Below are positions 9,618 through 18,556 of a stretch of 64,000 bases of DNA, piece by piece. The position numbers and the translations under genes were made by a program. The notes beneath the pieces were generated by a model. That model made no database searches, was not told the DNA's origin, and worked only from the letters and a program-made list of their open reading frames with translations. The stretch covers positions 262,997-326,996 of the forward strand of contig NZ_JACKZY010000003.1 of assembly GCF_020833685.1 (NCBI RefSeq). The letters run 5' to 3'. The DNA is from Nitratireductor sp. B36. Its GTDB lineage: Bacteria > Pseudomonadota > Alphaproteobacteria > Rhizobiales > Rhizobiaceae. Position 1 is the stretch's first letter, and every line of letters starts with the position of its first letter.

Positions 9618-10429
9618 CAATCCCCCTCAAATACCGGTTTTTCCTTGGCGACGAACGCCCGGTACGCCCGCTCGAAATCCTTTGTCTGCATGCAGATGGC
9701 CTGGGCCTGGGCTTCTGCCTCGATGGCCTGTTCGAGACCCATCGACCATTCCTGATTAAGCTGCGTCTTGGTGATGCCGTGCGCAAAGGTCGGCCCGGCA
9801 GCGATCCGCGAGGCCATGGACAACGCTTCTGTTTCCAGTGCGTCGGCGGCCACGAGCCGGTTATAGAAACCCCAGCGCTCGCCTTCTTCGGCGCTCATGG
9901 AGCGGCCGGTGTAAAGCAGCTCCGCCGCACGGCCCTGACCGATGATGCGGGGCAGCATGGCGCAGGCGCCCATGTCGCAGCCGGCAAGCCCGACACGGGT
10001 GAACAGGAAAGCCGTTTTCGCTTCTGGTGTGGCGAGCCGCATATCCGAAGCCATTGCGATGATCGCGCCAGCTCCGACAGCCACGCCGTCGACCGCCGAA
10101 ATGATCGGCTTGTTGCAGGCGATCATGGCCTTGACCAGATCGCCGGTCATGCGGGTGAAGGCGAGCAGGCCCTTCATGTCCATATCGACCAGCGGGCCGA
10201 TGATGTCGTGCACATCTCCACCCGAGCAGAAATTGCCGCCATTGGGCAGGAACACGACCGCGTCCACATCATCCGCATAGGGCAGGGCGCGGAACGTGTC
10301 GCGCAGCTCCGCATAGGAATCGAAGGTGAGCGGATTCTTGCGGTCCGGGCGGTCGAGCTGGATCAGCGCGACGCTGCCTTCCATGCGCCATATGAAATGC
10401 TTCGGCTTCAGGTTGGCCATGGTGCTCAT
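9617..10429 (-). CDS. Enoyl-CoA hydratase/isomerase family protein (crotonase fold)
   Basis: About 270 residues. Crotonase motifs are visible: [16 protein letters not shown] forms the first oxyanion-hole region and [20 protein letters not shown] the second. I chose the ATG at 10429 because it makes an ATGA overlap with the MarR gene's stop; a longer frame begins with TTG at 10444. It would hydrate or cleave the ring of a cyclohexenoyl-CoA intermediate in anthraniloyl-CoA breakdown. A ring-opening activity is plausible but cannot be told from sequence. Confidence 0.9.
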   Translation of the reverse strand: MSTMANLKPKHFIWRMEGSVALIQLDRPDRKNPLTFDSYAELRDTFRALPYADDVDAVVFLPNGGNFCSGGDVHDIIGPLVDMDMKGLLAFTRMTGDLVKAMIACNKPIISAVDGVAVGAGAIIAMASDMRLATPEAKTAFLFTRVGLAGCDMGACAMLPRIIGQGRAAELLYTGRSMSAEEGERWGFYNRLVAADALETEALSMASRIAAGPTFAHGITKTQLNQEWSMGLEQAIEAEAQAQAICMQTKDFERAYRAFVAKEKPVFEGD

Positions 10430-10902
10430 ACGCCGCCCTCCCAATTGCTTTCGAATGTCTTGAGCGTGCCGGCAAGCGCGCGCGCCTCATCTTCCGGCAA
10501 ATTGCCGAGAAGTTCGTCGATCCAGCGCTCATGAGCTTCGGCCATCGCCGCGAAAGCCTCCTTGCCGGCCGGTGTCAGCTTGATGATGGAGGTGCGGCGG
10601 TCGCCATCGCGCTTGGTTCGACTGGCCAGACCATCGGTCACCAGCCGCTCGACAATGCCGGTCACATTGCCGTTCGAAACAAGCAGGAAGCGCGATATGT
10701 CGCTCATCGCCATACCTTCGGGTGCACGGTCGAGGGCCGAGAGCACATCAAAGCGGGGCAGGGTCGTGTCGAAGCGGGTCTTGAGCCTTTCGCGCAGAAC
10801 GGCTTCGATGAGGCGCGAGGCACGCAGGATCCTGATCCACAGGCGCAGACGTTCCTTTGCCGGAGCTCCGCTGCGGACGGAAGCCAGGGGGGCGCTTACC
10901 AT
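10426..10902 (-). CDS. MarR family transcriptional regulator
   Basis: A 158-residue winged-helix regulator. The recognition region reads [20 protein letters not shown] followed by [20 protein letters not shown], the standard MarR wing. MarR proteins in aromatic-CoA clusters usually repress until an aryl-CoA thioester binds. The gene sits inside the operon it probably controls, overlapping the SDR gene upstream by 7 bp and the hydratase gene downstream by 4 bp. A good candidate operator is the A/T-rich inverted repeat at 14185-14218, in front of the first gene of the operon. Confidence 0.93.
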   Translation of the reverse strand: MVSAPLASVRSGAPAKERLRLWIRILRASRLIEAVLRERLKTRFDTTLPRFDVLSALDRAPEGMAMSDISRFLLVSNGNVTGIVERLVTDGLASRTKRDGDRRTSIIKLTPAGKEAFAAMAEAHERWIDELLGNLPEDEARALAGTLKTFESNWEGGV

Positions 10903-11654
10903 GTTTCACCTCCAGAGATGGAAATCGACTGGCCGGTGACCGACGAGGCGGCCGGACTGACGAGCCACAATGCCGCCGCCGCCACTTCATCCGGCTGGAT
11001 CAGCCGGCCATGGGGATTGGCTTCGACAAAACCCTTGCGGGCTTCTTCGTGGCTGCGCCCGGTCTTCTCGACCACGCGCTCGATGGATTCTTCCAGCATC
11101 TCGGTTTCCACGTAACCGGGACAGATGGCATTGACCGTGACGCCGGTCTTGACCAGTTCCACGGAAAGCGCCCGCATGAGCCCGATGACGCCGTGCTTGG
11201 ATGCGACATAGGGCGCGACATAGGCATAGCCCTTGAGGCCAGCGACGGAGGCGACGAAGATGATGCGCCCGCTGCCGCGCTTTGCCATCGGAGAAAGCGC
11301 GGGCTTCACCGTGAGGAACGCGCCGGTCATGTTGACGTCGAGGATGCGGTTCCAGTCTTCGAGCTTCGTGCGATGGGCCGGCGCGCTGGATGCCGTGCCG
11401 GCATTGGCGATGACAATGTCAAAGGGCCTGCGTGCGGCTTCTGCCGTTTCATAGAGCGCCTGCATGGAGGCTTCGTCGGTCACGTCGGCGGTCTGCGCGT
11501 GGATGCGCTCGTGGCGAGCGGCGACTTTTTCCAGCGGCTCGGCACGCCGCCCGCATATGGTGACGTCGATGCCGGCTTCCGCGAGGGAGAGCGCGATCGC
11601 TTCGCCGACGCCCGTTCCGCCGCCTGTCACGAGTGCGTGGCGTGAACTGGTCAT
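10896..11654 (-). CDS. Short-chain dehydrogenase/reductase
   Basis: A 252-residue classical SDR. The Rossmann glycine motif is TGGGTGVGEA near residue 10, NAG is in VIANAGTASS, and the catalytic Tyr-Lys pair is in APYVASKHGV, with the serine in SVAGLKGYAY. The C-terminus [12 protein letters not shown] is typical. It is likely the 3-hydroxyacyl-CoA (alicyclic) dehydrogenase step of the pathway. A 166-bp gap with repeat family B separates it from the monooxygenase/reductase gene upstream. Confidence 0.92.
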   Translation of the reverse strand: MTSSRHALVTGGGTGVGEAIALSLAEAGIDVTICGRRAEPLEKVAARHERIHAQTADVTDEASMQALYETAEAARRPFDIVIANAGTASSAPAHRTKLEDWNRILDVNMTGAFLTVKPALSPMAKRGSGRIIFVASVAGLKGYAYVAPYVASKHGVIGLMRALSVELVKTGVTVNAICPGYVETEMLEESIERVVEKTGRSHEEARKGFVEANPHGRLIQPDEVAAAALWLVSPAASSVTGQSISISGGETW

Positions 11655-11689
11655 TGTGCTGGCCTTTTCCTTGAAGTCTGGCGATGCCC

Positions 11690-11797
11690 CTCATCCGCCT
11701 GCCGGCACCTTCTCCCCGCACGCGGGGAGAAGGACGAAGCGGCGACGTCTATACCCCCTTCTCCCCTTGGGCGGGGAGAAGGTGAGGATGAGGGGCA
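11690..11797. repeat. Intergenic palindromic repeat pair (family B), copy 3
   Basis: This is the third copy of the two-armed element: CCCCTCATCCGCCTGCCGGC with CTCCCCGCACGCGGGGAGAA, then the opposing arm with GGGCGGGGAGAAGGTGAGGA. It occupies the gap between the monooxygenase/reductase gene and the SDR gene. All three copies in the window lie inside the same leftward transcription unit. Confidence 0.85.
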
Positions 11798-11820
11798 GAG
11801 CAGGCATTCGGAAAACATCG

Positions 11821-14112
11821 TCAAACCTTCCCCGTCATCTGTTCGGCCCGCTCGGCGAGCCGGTAGAGCTGATCGCGGCCTGGCAGATAGGGATCGGGCC
11901 AGGTCACGCTCTTGTCTCCAAGGGTTGCCGCAGCGTGGAGCGTCCAATAGGGATCGGCCAGATGCGGGCGGGCGAGGCAGACGAGGTCGGCGCGGCCGGC
12001 CATCAAGATCGAATTGACGTGATCCGGCTCGTAGATATTGCCGACGGCCATGGTCGCCATGCCGGTCTCGTTGCGGATGCGGTCGGAGAAGGGCGTCTGG
12101 AACATGCGTCCATAGACGGGGCGGGCGCGCTTCGAGGTCTGGCCTGCCGAGACGTCGCAAATGTCCACACCCGCATCCTGCAGCATGCGGGCGATCTCGA
12201 CGGCCTCCTCCGGCGTCACGCCTTCATCGCCGACCCAGTCATTGGCAGAAATGCGCACCGAGATGGGTTTGTCGTCTGGCCAGACAGCCCGCACAGCATG
12301 GAAGATCTCCAGCGGATAGCGCATGCGGTTCTCAAGGCTTCCGCCATATTCATCCTCGCGCCGGTTGGTGAGCGGCGATATGAAGGACGACAGGAGATAG
12401 CCATGGGCGCAGTGCAGTTCGAGCATGTCGAACCCGCAGCGCTCGGCCATTTCTGCAGCGGAAACGAACTGGTCGCGCACCATGTCCATATCGGCGCGAT
12501 CCATGGCCTTGGGTGTCTGGTTCTTTTCTGACCAGGACACATCGGAAGCAGCCAGAAGCGGCCAGTTGCCTTCTTTCAGCGGCGCGTCCATTTCCTCCCA
12601 GCCGAGCTGGGTGGAGCCCTTCGGACCGGAATGGCCGATCTGCGCGCAGATCTTCGCATCCGTTTCCCGATGAACGAAATCGACGATGCGTGTCCACGCG
12701 GCTTCGTGCTCGGGCTTGTAGAAGCCAGGGCATCCGGGCGTGATGCGCCCCTCGGGGCTGACACAGGTCATCTCAATATAGACAAGGCCTGCGCCGCCTT
12801 TGGCGCGCTCGCAATAATGCACCATGTGCCAGTCGGTCGGGCAGCCGTCGACAGCCTTGTACTGGGCCATGGGTGAGACCACGACGCGGTTTTTCAGCGT
12901 AAGACCGCGCAGCTTGTAGGGCGCGAACATGGGCGGGCGGGGGGTATTGTCTTCGGCACCGGCCTGCTGCTGGAACCAGCTTTCGGCGCCTGAGAGCCAT
13001 TCGGGGTCGCGCAGGCGCAGGTTCTCATGGCTGATGCGCTGCGAGCGGGTGAGCAGCGAATAGTTGAACTGCACCGGATCGAGATCGAGATAGCGCTCCA
13101 CCTCCTCGAACCATTCCAGCGAGTTGCGTGCCGCCGACTGAAGACGCAGGACTTCCAGACGCCTTGCATCCTCGTATTTGTCGAAGGCTTCCTTCAGCGT
13201 CGGCTCGGTGTGGAGATATTCGGCCAGGGCAATGGCACTCTCGAGCGCCAGCTTGGTGCCTGAGCCGATGGAGAAGTGGGCGCTGGCGGCGGCGTCGCCC
13301 ATCAGCGCGATGTTTTCATGCGACCAGCGCTCGCAAAGGACACGCGGGAAGTTGATCCACGCTGACCCGCGAATGTGGTTGGCATTGGTCATCAGGCTGT
13401 GGCCACCCAGATGATCCTTGAAGATCCGCTCGCAGACGGCGATGGATTCCTGCTGGCTCATCTCGCCAAAGCCGAATTTCTCCCAGGTCTCCGGGCCGCA
13501 TTCCACGATGAAGGTCGCGGTGTCGTCGTCGAACTGGTAGGCGTGTGCCCAGACCCAGCCATGCTCGGTCTTTTCGAAGATGAAGGTGAAGGCGTCGTCG
13601 AATTTCTGATGCGTGCCGAGCCAGACGAACTTGCACTTGCGCACGTCGATGTCGGGCTTGAACACATCCGCAAATGTGGTGCGGGTCTTGGAGTTCAAGC
13701 CATCGGCCGCCAGCACCATGTCGTATTCGGCCATGAAGGGGCGGGGGTCGTCGATCTCAGTCTGAAACTGGAGATTGATGCCAAGCTCACGGGCGCGTTC
13801 CTGCAGGAGGATGAGGAGGCGCATGCGGCCGATGCCACAGAAACCGTGTCCCGTTGAGAGGGTGCGCACGCCCTGGTGCACCACGGCGATGTCGTCCCAA
13901 TAGGCGAAATGTTCGCGGATGCGTTCGGCGCTTACCGGATCGTTTTCAGCCAGATTGTCGAGGGTCTCGTCGGAAAGAACCACGCCCCAGCCGAATGTGT
14001 CGTCTGGCTTGTTTCGTTCAAAAACCGTGATGTCGTGAGCCGCATTCCGCAGCTTCATCGAGATTGCGAAGTAGAGGCCTGCCGGGCCCCCGCCGAGAAC
14101 AGCAACTTTCAT
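11821..14112 (-). CDS. 2-aminobenzoyl-CoA monooxygenase/reductase-type fusion flavoenzyme
   Basis: A 763-residue two-domain flavoprotein. Residues 1 to about 375 form an aromatic-ring FAD monooxygenase ([14 protein letters not shown] at residues 7-20, [20 protein letters not shown] later). Residues about 390-755 form an old-yellow-enzyme domain ([20 protein letters not shown], then [20 protein letters not shown]). This is the layout of the Azoarcus enzyme that hydroxylates 2-aminobenzoyl-CoA and reduces the ring to a non-aromatic keto product. Databases often name the family bifunctional salicylyl-CoA 5-hydroxylase/oxidoreductase. It heads the operon, with GGAGGAAGGAG 10 bases ahead of its ATG. 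Aminobenzoyl-CoA as substrate is inferred from neighbours; salicylyl-CoA is the alternative. Confidence 0.9.
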   Translation of the reverse strand: MKVAVLGGGPAGLYFAISMKLRNAAHDITVFERNKPDDTFGWGVVLSDETLDNLAENDPVSAERIREHFAYWDDIAVVHQGVRTLSTGHGFCGIGRMRLLILLQERARELGINLQFQTEIDDPRPFMAEYDMVLAADGLNSKTRTTFADVFKPDIDVRKCKFVWLGTHQKFDDAFTFIFEKTEHGWVWAHAYQFDDDTATFIVECGPETWEKFGFGEMSQQESIAVCERIFKDHLGGHSLMTNANHIRGSAWINFPRVLCERWSHENIALMGDAAASAHFSIGSGTKLALESAIALAEYLHTEPTLKEAFDKYEDARRLEVLRLQSAARNSLEWFEEVERYLDLDPVQFNYSLLTRSQRISHENLRLRDPEWLSGAESWFQQQAGAEDNTPRPPMFAPYKLRGLTLKNRVVVSPMAQYKAVDGCPTDWHMVHYCERAKGGAGLVYIEMTCVSPEGRITPGCPGFYKPEHEAAWTRIVDFVHRETDAKICAQIGHSGPKGSTQLGWEEMDAPLKEGNWPLLAASDVSWSEKNQTPKAMDRADMDMVRDQFVSAAEMAERCGFDMLELHCAHGYLLSSFISPLTNRREDEYGGSLENRMRYPLEIFHAVRAVWPDDKPISVRISANDWVGDEGVTPEEAVEIARMLQDAGVDICDVSAGQTSKRARPVYGRMFQTPFSDRIRNETGMATMAVGNIYEPDHVNSILMAGRADLVCLARPHLADPYWTLHAAATLGDKSVTWPDPYLPGRDQLYRLAERAEQMTGKV

Positions 14113-14184
14113 GCTCGCGCTCCTTCCTCCCAGGATCGCTTAACACCTGGCCTTATAAGCTCGGAGCATTGCACCGGAGAAACG

Positions 14185-14218
14185 ATATTTCAAGTATGAA
14201 ATTTTAAGGTTGAAATAT
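14185..14218. promoter_or_regulatory. Inverted-repeat operator candidate upstream of the anthranilate-CoA operon
   Basis: ATATTTCAA at 14185-14193 is matched by TTGAAATAT at 14210-14218. Nested inside is a tighter palindrome, ATTTCAAGTATGAAAT (14187-14202). Such A/T-rich palindromes are typical MarR-family operators. It lies 73 bp before the monooxygenase/reductase start and 88 bp before the divergent hydrolase, so one site could control both directions. The pairing to the MarR protein at 10426-10902 is inferred. Confidence 0.6.
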
Positions 14219-14305
14219 ATCCGGTCTGGACGCAGTCTACACGACGCAGTGTGATGATGACAGAATACCCCGGCAAGGCCAAGCAGGGTGTTTCGGCATC
14301 GGCAG

Positions 14306-15148
14306 ATGGAGGGGCGTGTGTTCTATCATCAGATCAACGATTGGGACGATGCTTATGCCAATGGAGCAAACATCCCACGAGGAGACCGATGGCCTGGCGT
14401 TTGGGTAGAACCTGCGCAGGCCTACCGCGATGGGCTTTCGGCTGCAGGACGCGCCGAACTCGACCTGCCCTATGGCGATGGTGCGCGCAATCGGTTTGAT
14501 CTTTTCCTACCGGAGGGTAAGCCAGCCGGGCTCGTGGTCTTCATCCATGGTGGCTTTTGGTTGAAGCTCGACAAAAGCTACTGGTCGCATCTGGCTGCCG
14601 GCGCGGTGGATAGTGGTTACGCGGTTGCCATGCCGTCCTACACGCTGTGTCCCGAAAATTCGATCTCAGGCATTGTGCGCGAGATCGGCGATGCCGTGCG
14701 CGCCGCGGCGAAACGCGTTGATGGCCCCCTCATCCTGACCGGACATTCGGCAGGCGGTCATCTCGCATCCCGCATGGCGTGTGAGACGTCGCCCCTGCCC
14801 GCAGAGGTGCAGGCACGCCTTCGTCATGTTCTGTCCATTTCCGGGGTGCATGATCTGCGTCCGATGATCAACACCGCCATGAACGAGAATCTTAAGATCA
14901 CGCCTGAAGAGGCGCGGGCTGAAAGCCCGGCCTTGCTGGCGCCTTTGCCAGGCGTCAGGCTGACTTGCTGGGTCGGAGCTTCGGAGCGAAGCGAATTCCT
15001 GCGCCAGAATGCGTTGCTTGCGAATGTCTGGATCGGTCTTGGCGCAAACACGGCCGCTGTGGAAGAACCAGACCGTCATCATTTCGATGTCATTGACGGC
15101 CTCGCGGATTCCGACCATCAGATCGTCCGCTGTCTGTTGACAGCGTAA
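14306..15148 (+). CDS. Alpha/beta hydrolase, kynurenine formamidase-like
   Basis: About 280 residues. The HGGFW motif (VVFIHGGFWLKLDKSYW) is the oxyanion signature typical of kynurenine formamidases and related esterases. The nucleophile serine is in LTGHSAGGHLA and a histidine follows in PDRHHFDVIDG. The start is uncertain: ATG 14306, or GTG 14318 with GGAGGGG just before it. It would hydrolyse N-formylkynurenine, the product of the dioxygenase at 6012-6845, to kynurenine and formate. Divergent placement from the anthranilate-CoA operon supports that, but other esters remain possible. Confidence 0.85.
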   Translation: MEGRVFYHQINDWDDAYANGANIPRGDRWPGVWVEPAQAYRDGLSAAGRAELDLPYGDGARNRFDLFLPEGKPAGLVVFIHGGFWLKLDKSYWSHLAAGAVDSGYAVAMPSYTLCPENSISGIVREIGDAVRAAAKRVDGPLILTGHSAGGHLASRMACETSPLPAEVQARLRHVLSISGVHDLRPMINTAMNENLKITPEEARAESPALLAPLPGVRLTCWVGASERSEFLRQNALLANVWIGLGANTAAVEEPDRHHFDVIDGLADSDHQIVRCLLTA

Positions 15149-15203
15149 GTCTGTGGGCCAAGTCTGGCCAGATCCTGTTTAGAATCCGCTCCATGGAGCC
15201 CCT

Positions 15204-15440
15204 ATGAGACCTGTTTTCGTTCAATTGCGCTGCAAGCCCGGCAAGACCTATGAGGTGGCCGATGAACTCTACAAGCGCGAAATCGCCTCCGAACTTTACT
15301 CCACCAGTGGCGATTACGACCTCCTCATGAAGGTCTATATCGATGATGGCGTGGATATCGGCAAATTCGTCAGTGAGAACATTGCCAACGTGCCGGGTAT
15401 TCGCCGCTCGCTCACCACGTTGACCTTCAAGGCGTTCTAG
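15204..15440 (+). CDS. Stand-alone Lrp/AsnC ligand-binding (RAM) domain protein
   Basis: 78 residues beginning MRPVFVQLRCKPGKTYEVAD and ending NVPGIRRSLTTLTFKAF. This is the alpha-beta ligand-binding domain of Lrp/AsnC regulators without any helix-turn-helix. Such stand-alone domains form dimers or octamers that bind amino acids and may modulate full-length Lrp proteins. It lies 55 bp downstream of the formamidase-like gene on the same strand, so it may be co-transcribed and sense tryptophan-related amino acids, which is speculative. Confidence 0.85.
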   Translation: MRPVFVQLRCKPGKTYEVADELYKREIASELYSTSGDYDLLMKVYIDDGVDIGKFVSENIANVPGIRRSLTTLTFKAF

Positions 15441-15518
15441 AAAACAAACGCCTTGGCGCGGGGTCTCTCTTGCGATACGAACCAACAATCTAAATCGGTT
15501 CGCATCTGGGAGGCGTCG

Positions 15519-16202
15519 GTGAAACGGTCGAAAGTCAATGAGATTCTGCGTGAGGGCGATGCATTCATCCGCTCGTTCGGCTACGTGATGCCGCCCTTCG
15601 CGGATTGGACTCCCGATGAGATGAAGCGGAGGCGCGATTCGATCGGCGGGATCGTGGACGCAAGCCTTGGCTGGGACATTACCGATTATGGCCGTGGCGA
15701 TTTTGATCGATGCGGACTTTTCCTGTTCACGGTTCGCAACGGCAATCAGGAAGATTTGAAGCACGGGCGAGGCATGCTTTATGCCGAGAAAATCATGATC
15801 TCCCGGCGGGACCAGCTCGCACCGATGCATACGCATGCGATCAAGGCTGAAGACATCATCAATCGCGGCGGCGGTACGCTTTGCCTGGAACTGTTTGCCT
15901 CGGATGCCGAGGGAAACATTGATAGGACAGCACCTGTCAGTGTGCCGACGGATGGCGTGATGCGCCGCTTGGATGCTGGCGGTGTCTTGCGATTGGAGCC
16001 CGGTGAAAGTGTAACGCTGTTGCCTGGCACATGGCATGCCTTCTGGGGTGAGAAGAAGGATGTGCTGATCGGTGAGGTTTCCACCGTCAACGATGACGTT
16101 ACGGACAATATCTTTGCTGATCCGGTTTCGCGTTTTTCCGACATTGAGGAAGACGAAGACCCCTATCGACTGCTGGTCTCCGATTACCCACGCTGGCTCT
16201 GA
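15519..16202 (+). CDS. D-lyxose isomerase
   Basis: 227 residues from the GTG at 15519 (RBS GGGAGG at 15508-15513); the longer frame from 15453 has no support. It matches the E. coli O157-type D-lyxose isomerase along its length: the start (V/M)KRSKVNEI, LGWDITDYG, YAEKIM, the metal-binding MHTHAIKAEDIINRGGG, TWHAFWGE and GEVSTVNDD. It is a cupin-fold Mn-dependent enzyme interconverting D-lyxose and D-xylulose (and D-mannose with D-fructose). There are no other pentose genes beside it, so its pathway role here is unclear. Confidence 0.92.
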   Translation: MKRSKVNEILREGDAFIRSFGYVMPPFADWTPDEMKRRRDSIGGIVDASLGWDITDYGRGDFDRCGLFLFTVRNGNQEDLKHGRGMLYAEKIMISRRDQLAPMHTHAIKAEDIINRGGGTLCLELFASDAEGNIDRTAPVSVPTDGVMRRLDAGGVLRLEPGESVTLLPGTWHAFWGEKKDVLIGEVSTVNDDVTDNIFADPVSRFSDIEEDEDPYRLLVSDYPRWL

Positions 16203-16281
16203 GGGAACCTGCACGGCGGTGTGCCCGTTGCCTTCCGTGGCAGAACATGTTTTCTGCGCGACGACGAGACGGGATTGAACC

Positions 16282-16779
16282 ATGAATTTGAGCATCATGG
16301 CTCGGCCGACAACGGGCGAAGCCAGAATTCACTTGATTACCGCTGTGGCGCTCGTGGCGGCGTTTGTCCTGCAGACTCCGCTTTTCGCACAAGGCTTGCA
16401 GCGGGAAGAAGCGATCGACGCAATCGTCGGCTCCGAGGTGAAAACCGAGGAGGTGGAAGCGGAGTCGGCGAGCAGCCGCATTTTGGCGGCGATAGACGCC
16501 ACTGCCGCGAATGCCGAGCGGGTGCGCAAGACCTTCTCGCTCGACGAAATTGACATTGTTTTTCTTCCAGATCTGGAAGAAAAGGATAGCCGCATTTCCT
16601 CCGCCATTGCCGAGAACGAAGAGCAGATAGCGATGTTGCGGGAAGCCATAGAGGGAAGTGCCCTCTTTTTTCACGCCGTCGATTCGCGCTCCATCCCGTT
16701 GAGGGATGTGGTTGCCCTGGAATATGCCGAACGCGGTGGGGTGACGATCTTCGTGAAGGGTGGTGCCAACGGAAACTGA
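16282..16779 (+). CDS. Hypothetical secreted protein
   Basis: 165 residues, family not recognised. A hydrophobic stretch HLITAVALVAAFVLQTPLFA with AQG after it looks like a signal peptide cleaved near residue 37. The mature part is acidic and alanine/glutamate rich (SEVKTEEVEAESASSRILAA), probably helical. It ends in a short strand-rich tail (GGVTIFVKGGANGN). Codon use looks like its neighbours. It is followed after 146 bp by the NodF-like carrier protein on the same strand; a functional link is possible but unproven. Confidence 0.65.
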   Translation: MNLSIMARPTTGEARIHLITAVALVAAFVLQTPLFAQGLQREEAIDAIVGSEVKTEEVEAESASSRILAAIDATAANAERVRKTFSLDEIDIVFLPDLEEKDSRISSAIAENEEQIAMLREAIEGSALFFHAVDSRSIPLRDVVALEYAERGGVTIFVKGGANGN

Positions 16780-16925
16780 CTGTGCGGCATCGGCGGATAT
16801 GCACCACATACACTTGCCGCACGCCGCGCTTTGGTTTCTTATGGCTCCAAATTGTTGAGAGTAAAGCGCGGACGCCTTGCCCATGGCATCCCAGCCAGCG
16901 CAAAAGTGGTCCGAGGAGATGGTTC

Positions 16926-17201
16926 ATGAATGCTGAAGCCAGTTTGAGCACCGATGAAATCGGCAAGACAATCCTGGAAAAGATCAAGACGCATGCACAG
17001 GATGATGTCGAGACCATCACGCTGGACACGCCCCTGGCTGATCTCGGCATTCACTCTCTCGAGCTCACCGAGATCATTTTTGATGTGGAAGATGAGTTCA
17101 ACATCGAAGTCGAGATGAACACGGCTGAGGCCTGGGAGAGCATGGAGACGGTGAAAGATATTGTCGCCGCCGTTCGCGAACTGGTGGATGCCAAAAAATA
17201 A
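16926..17201 (+). CDS. Acyl carrier protein, NodF-like
   Basis: 91 residues from ATG 16926; the longer frame from 16782 has no support. The phosphopantetheine serine is Ser44 in DLGIHSLELTE, where the usual DSL reads HSL. The C-terminal half, VEMNTAEAWESMETVKDIVA, follows rhizobial NodF (IEMNTADAWSN..) more closely than housekeeping AcpP or AcpXL. NodF carries unusual unsaturated acyl chains made by NodE for Nod factors. The ketosynthase gene begins directly after its stop, with no gap. No nodABC genes are nearby, so this pair probably makes a special fatty acyl chain for a lipid or secondary product; that is inferred. Confidence 0.85.
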   Translation: MNAEASLSTDEIGKTILEKIKTHAQDDVETITLDTPLADLGIHSLELTEIIFDVEDEFNIEVEMNTAEAWESMETVKDIVAAVRELVDAKK

Positions 17202-18416
17202 ATGACAGCGCCGCGCATCGTCATAACCGGCATCGGCGGCATCTGTGCGCTTGGAACCGACGTCCCGTCCATCTGGTCTTCAATGCAGGCCGGGCGACAG
17301 GCTATCGGGCCGATAACCACTGCTCCGCTTCATGAACTGAAAGTTCGGATAGGCGCTGAAATCAAGGAATTGCCCGAGCACGGGATTGACCGCAAGCGGC
17401 TTGTGACAATGGACCGATTCAGCCTTCTTGCGGCGATTTCCGCGCAGGAGGCTCTCGCGCAGTCGGGTTTTGCGGTGAATGACGGGAACACACATCGCGT
17501 GGGCGCTGTGGTCGGCACGGGAGTTTGCGGCTGGGAAGCCATCGAAGACAGCTACCGCGCCATCCTTCTGGAAGGAAAACCGCGTACCGGCATTTTTACC
17601 GTTCCGCGCGTAATGCCAGGCGCCGCCGCCGGACAGGTCAGCATGACACTTGGTCTGCGTGGTCCTGTTTTTGGCGCCACATCCGCCTGTTCCTCGTCCA
17701 ACCATGCGATATTGGCGGCTGCCGACCAAATCAGGCTCGGCCGTGCGGACGTGATGCTTGCTGGCGGTTCTGATGCGCCTCTCATTTACGGGATTCTGAA
17801 AGGGTGGGAAGCGCTGCGGGTTCTCGCGCCCGAGACCTGCCGCCCGTTTTCAGCCGATCGCAATGGTCTGGTGCTAGGGGAGGGCGCCGGCATCGCGGTG
17901 CTCGAAACACTGGAGCATGCTCAGGCGCGGGGTGCGAGAATTCTTGCCGAACTGGCCGGTGGCGGCATGTCGGCCGATGCCTCTGACATTGTGGCTCCCA
18001 CGGTGGAGGGTCCGGTCTCAGCCCTGAAAGCGTGTCTGCACGAAGCCGGCCTTTCGGTCGAGGATGTGGATTACATCAACGCGCATGGCACCGGCACCAA
18101 AGCCAACGACAAGATCGAGACGGAGGCGATCAAGCGTGTGTTTGGAAAGCACGCGCCAAGGCTCTCCGTGTCTTCCACCAAGTCGATGCATGGGCATTGC
18201 CTCGGGGCATCCGGTGCCCTTGAACTGATCGCCGGTGTGATGGCAATCCAGGACGGGGTGGTGCCTCCCACCGCCGGCTATCGGGAAAACGACCCCGATT
18301 GCGATCTGGACGTGACGCCCAACGAGGCGCGCAAGCGAGACGTGCGTGTCGCTTTGAGCAACAGCTTTGCATTCGGCGGCACCAATGCAGTGATCGCGGT
18401 CAAGGCAATGGAGTAA
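17202..18416 (+). CDS. Beta-ketoacyl-ACP synthase, NodE-like
   Basis: 404 residues, an elongating KAS of the FabF/NodE type. The catalytic triad is complete: Cys163 in [10 protein letters not shown], His295 in [11 protein letters not shown], His332 in [10 protein letters not shown]. Many segments match rhizobial NodE as I recall it: [54 protein letters not shown]. It condenses malonyl-ACP with acyl chains held on the adjacent NodF-like carrier. The gene starts with the base after the carrier's stop codon, so the pair is coupled. The next gene (imelysin) is 140 bp further and unrelated. Confidence 0.92.
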   Translation: MTAPRIVITGIGGICALGTDVPSIWSSMQAGRQAIGPITTAPLHELKVRIGAEIKELPEHGIDRKRLVTMDRFSLLAAISAQEALAQSGFAVNDGNTHRVGAVVGTGVCGWEAIEDSYRAILLEGKPRTGIFTVPRVMPGAAAGQVSMTLGLRGPVFGATSACSSSNHAILAAADQIRLGRADVMLAGGSDAPLIYGILKGWEALRVLAPETCRPFSADRNGLVLGEGAGIAVLETLEHAQARGARILAELAGGGMSADASDIVAPTVEGPVSALKACLHEAGLSVEDVDYINAHGTGTKANDKIETEAIKRVFGKHAPRLSVSSTKSMHGHCLGASGALELIAGVMAIQDGVVPPTAGYRENDPDCDLDVTPNEARKRDVRVALSNSFAFGGTNAVIAVKAME

Positions 18417-18556
18417 TGCCCGCAAAAGTGGCGTCGGGCTTGCCTTCATAAACCTGATAATCTAAATCCACATTATTTGGTGGCGGTTGTCGGCCGCTGT
18501 CCGGCAGCGTTTTCTTGCGCTGCCGGTGATCTGGATTGGACGAGAGGGGAAGTCAC

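Noticed and set aside
16926-18416. Symbiosis nodulation locus
   Set aside because: The carrier/ketosynthase pair is Nod-like, but no nodABC, nodD or nod box was found, so no nodulation function is claimed.
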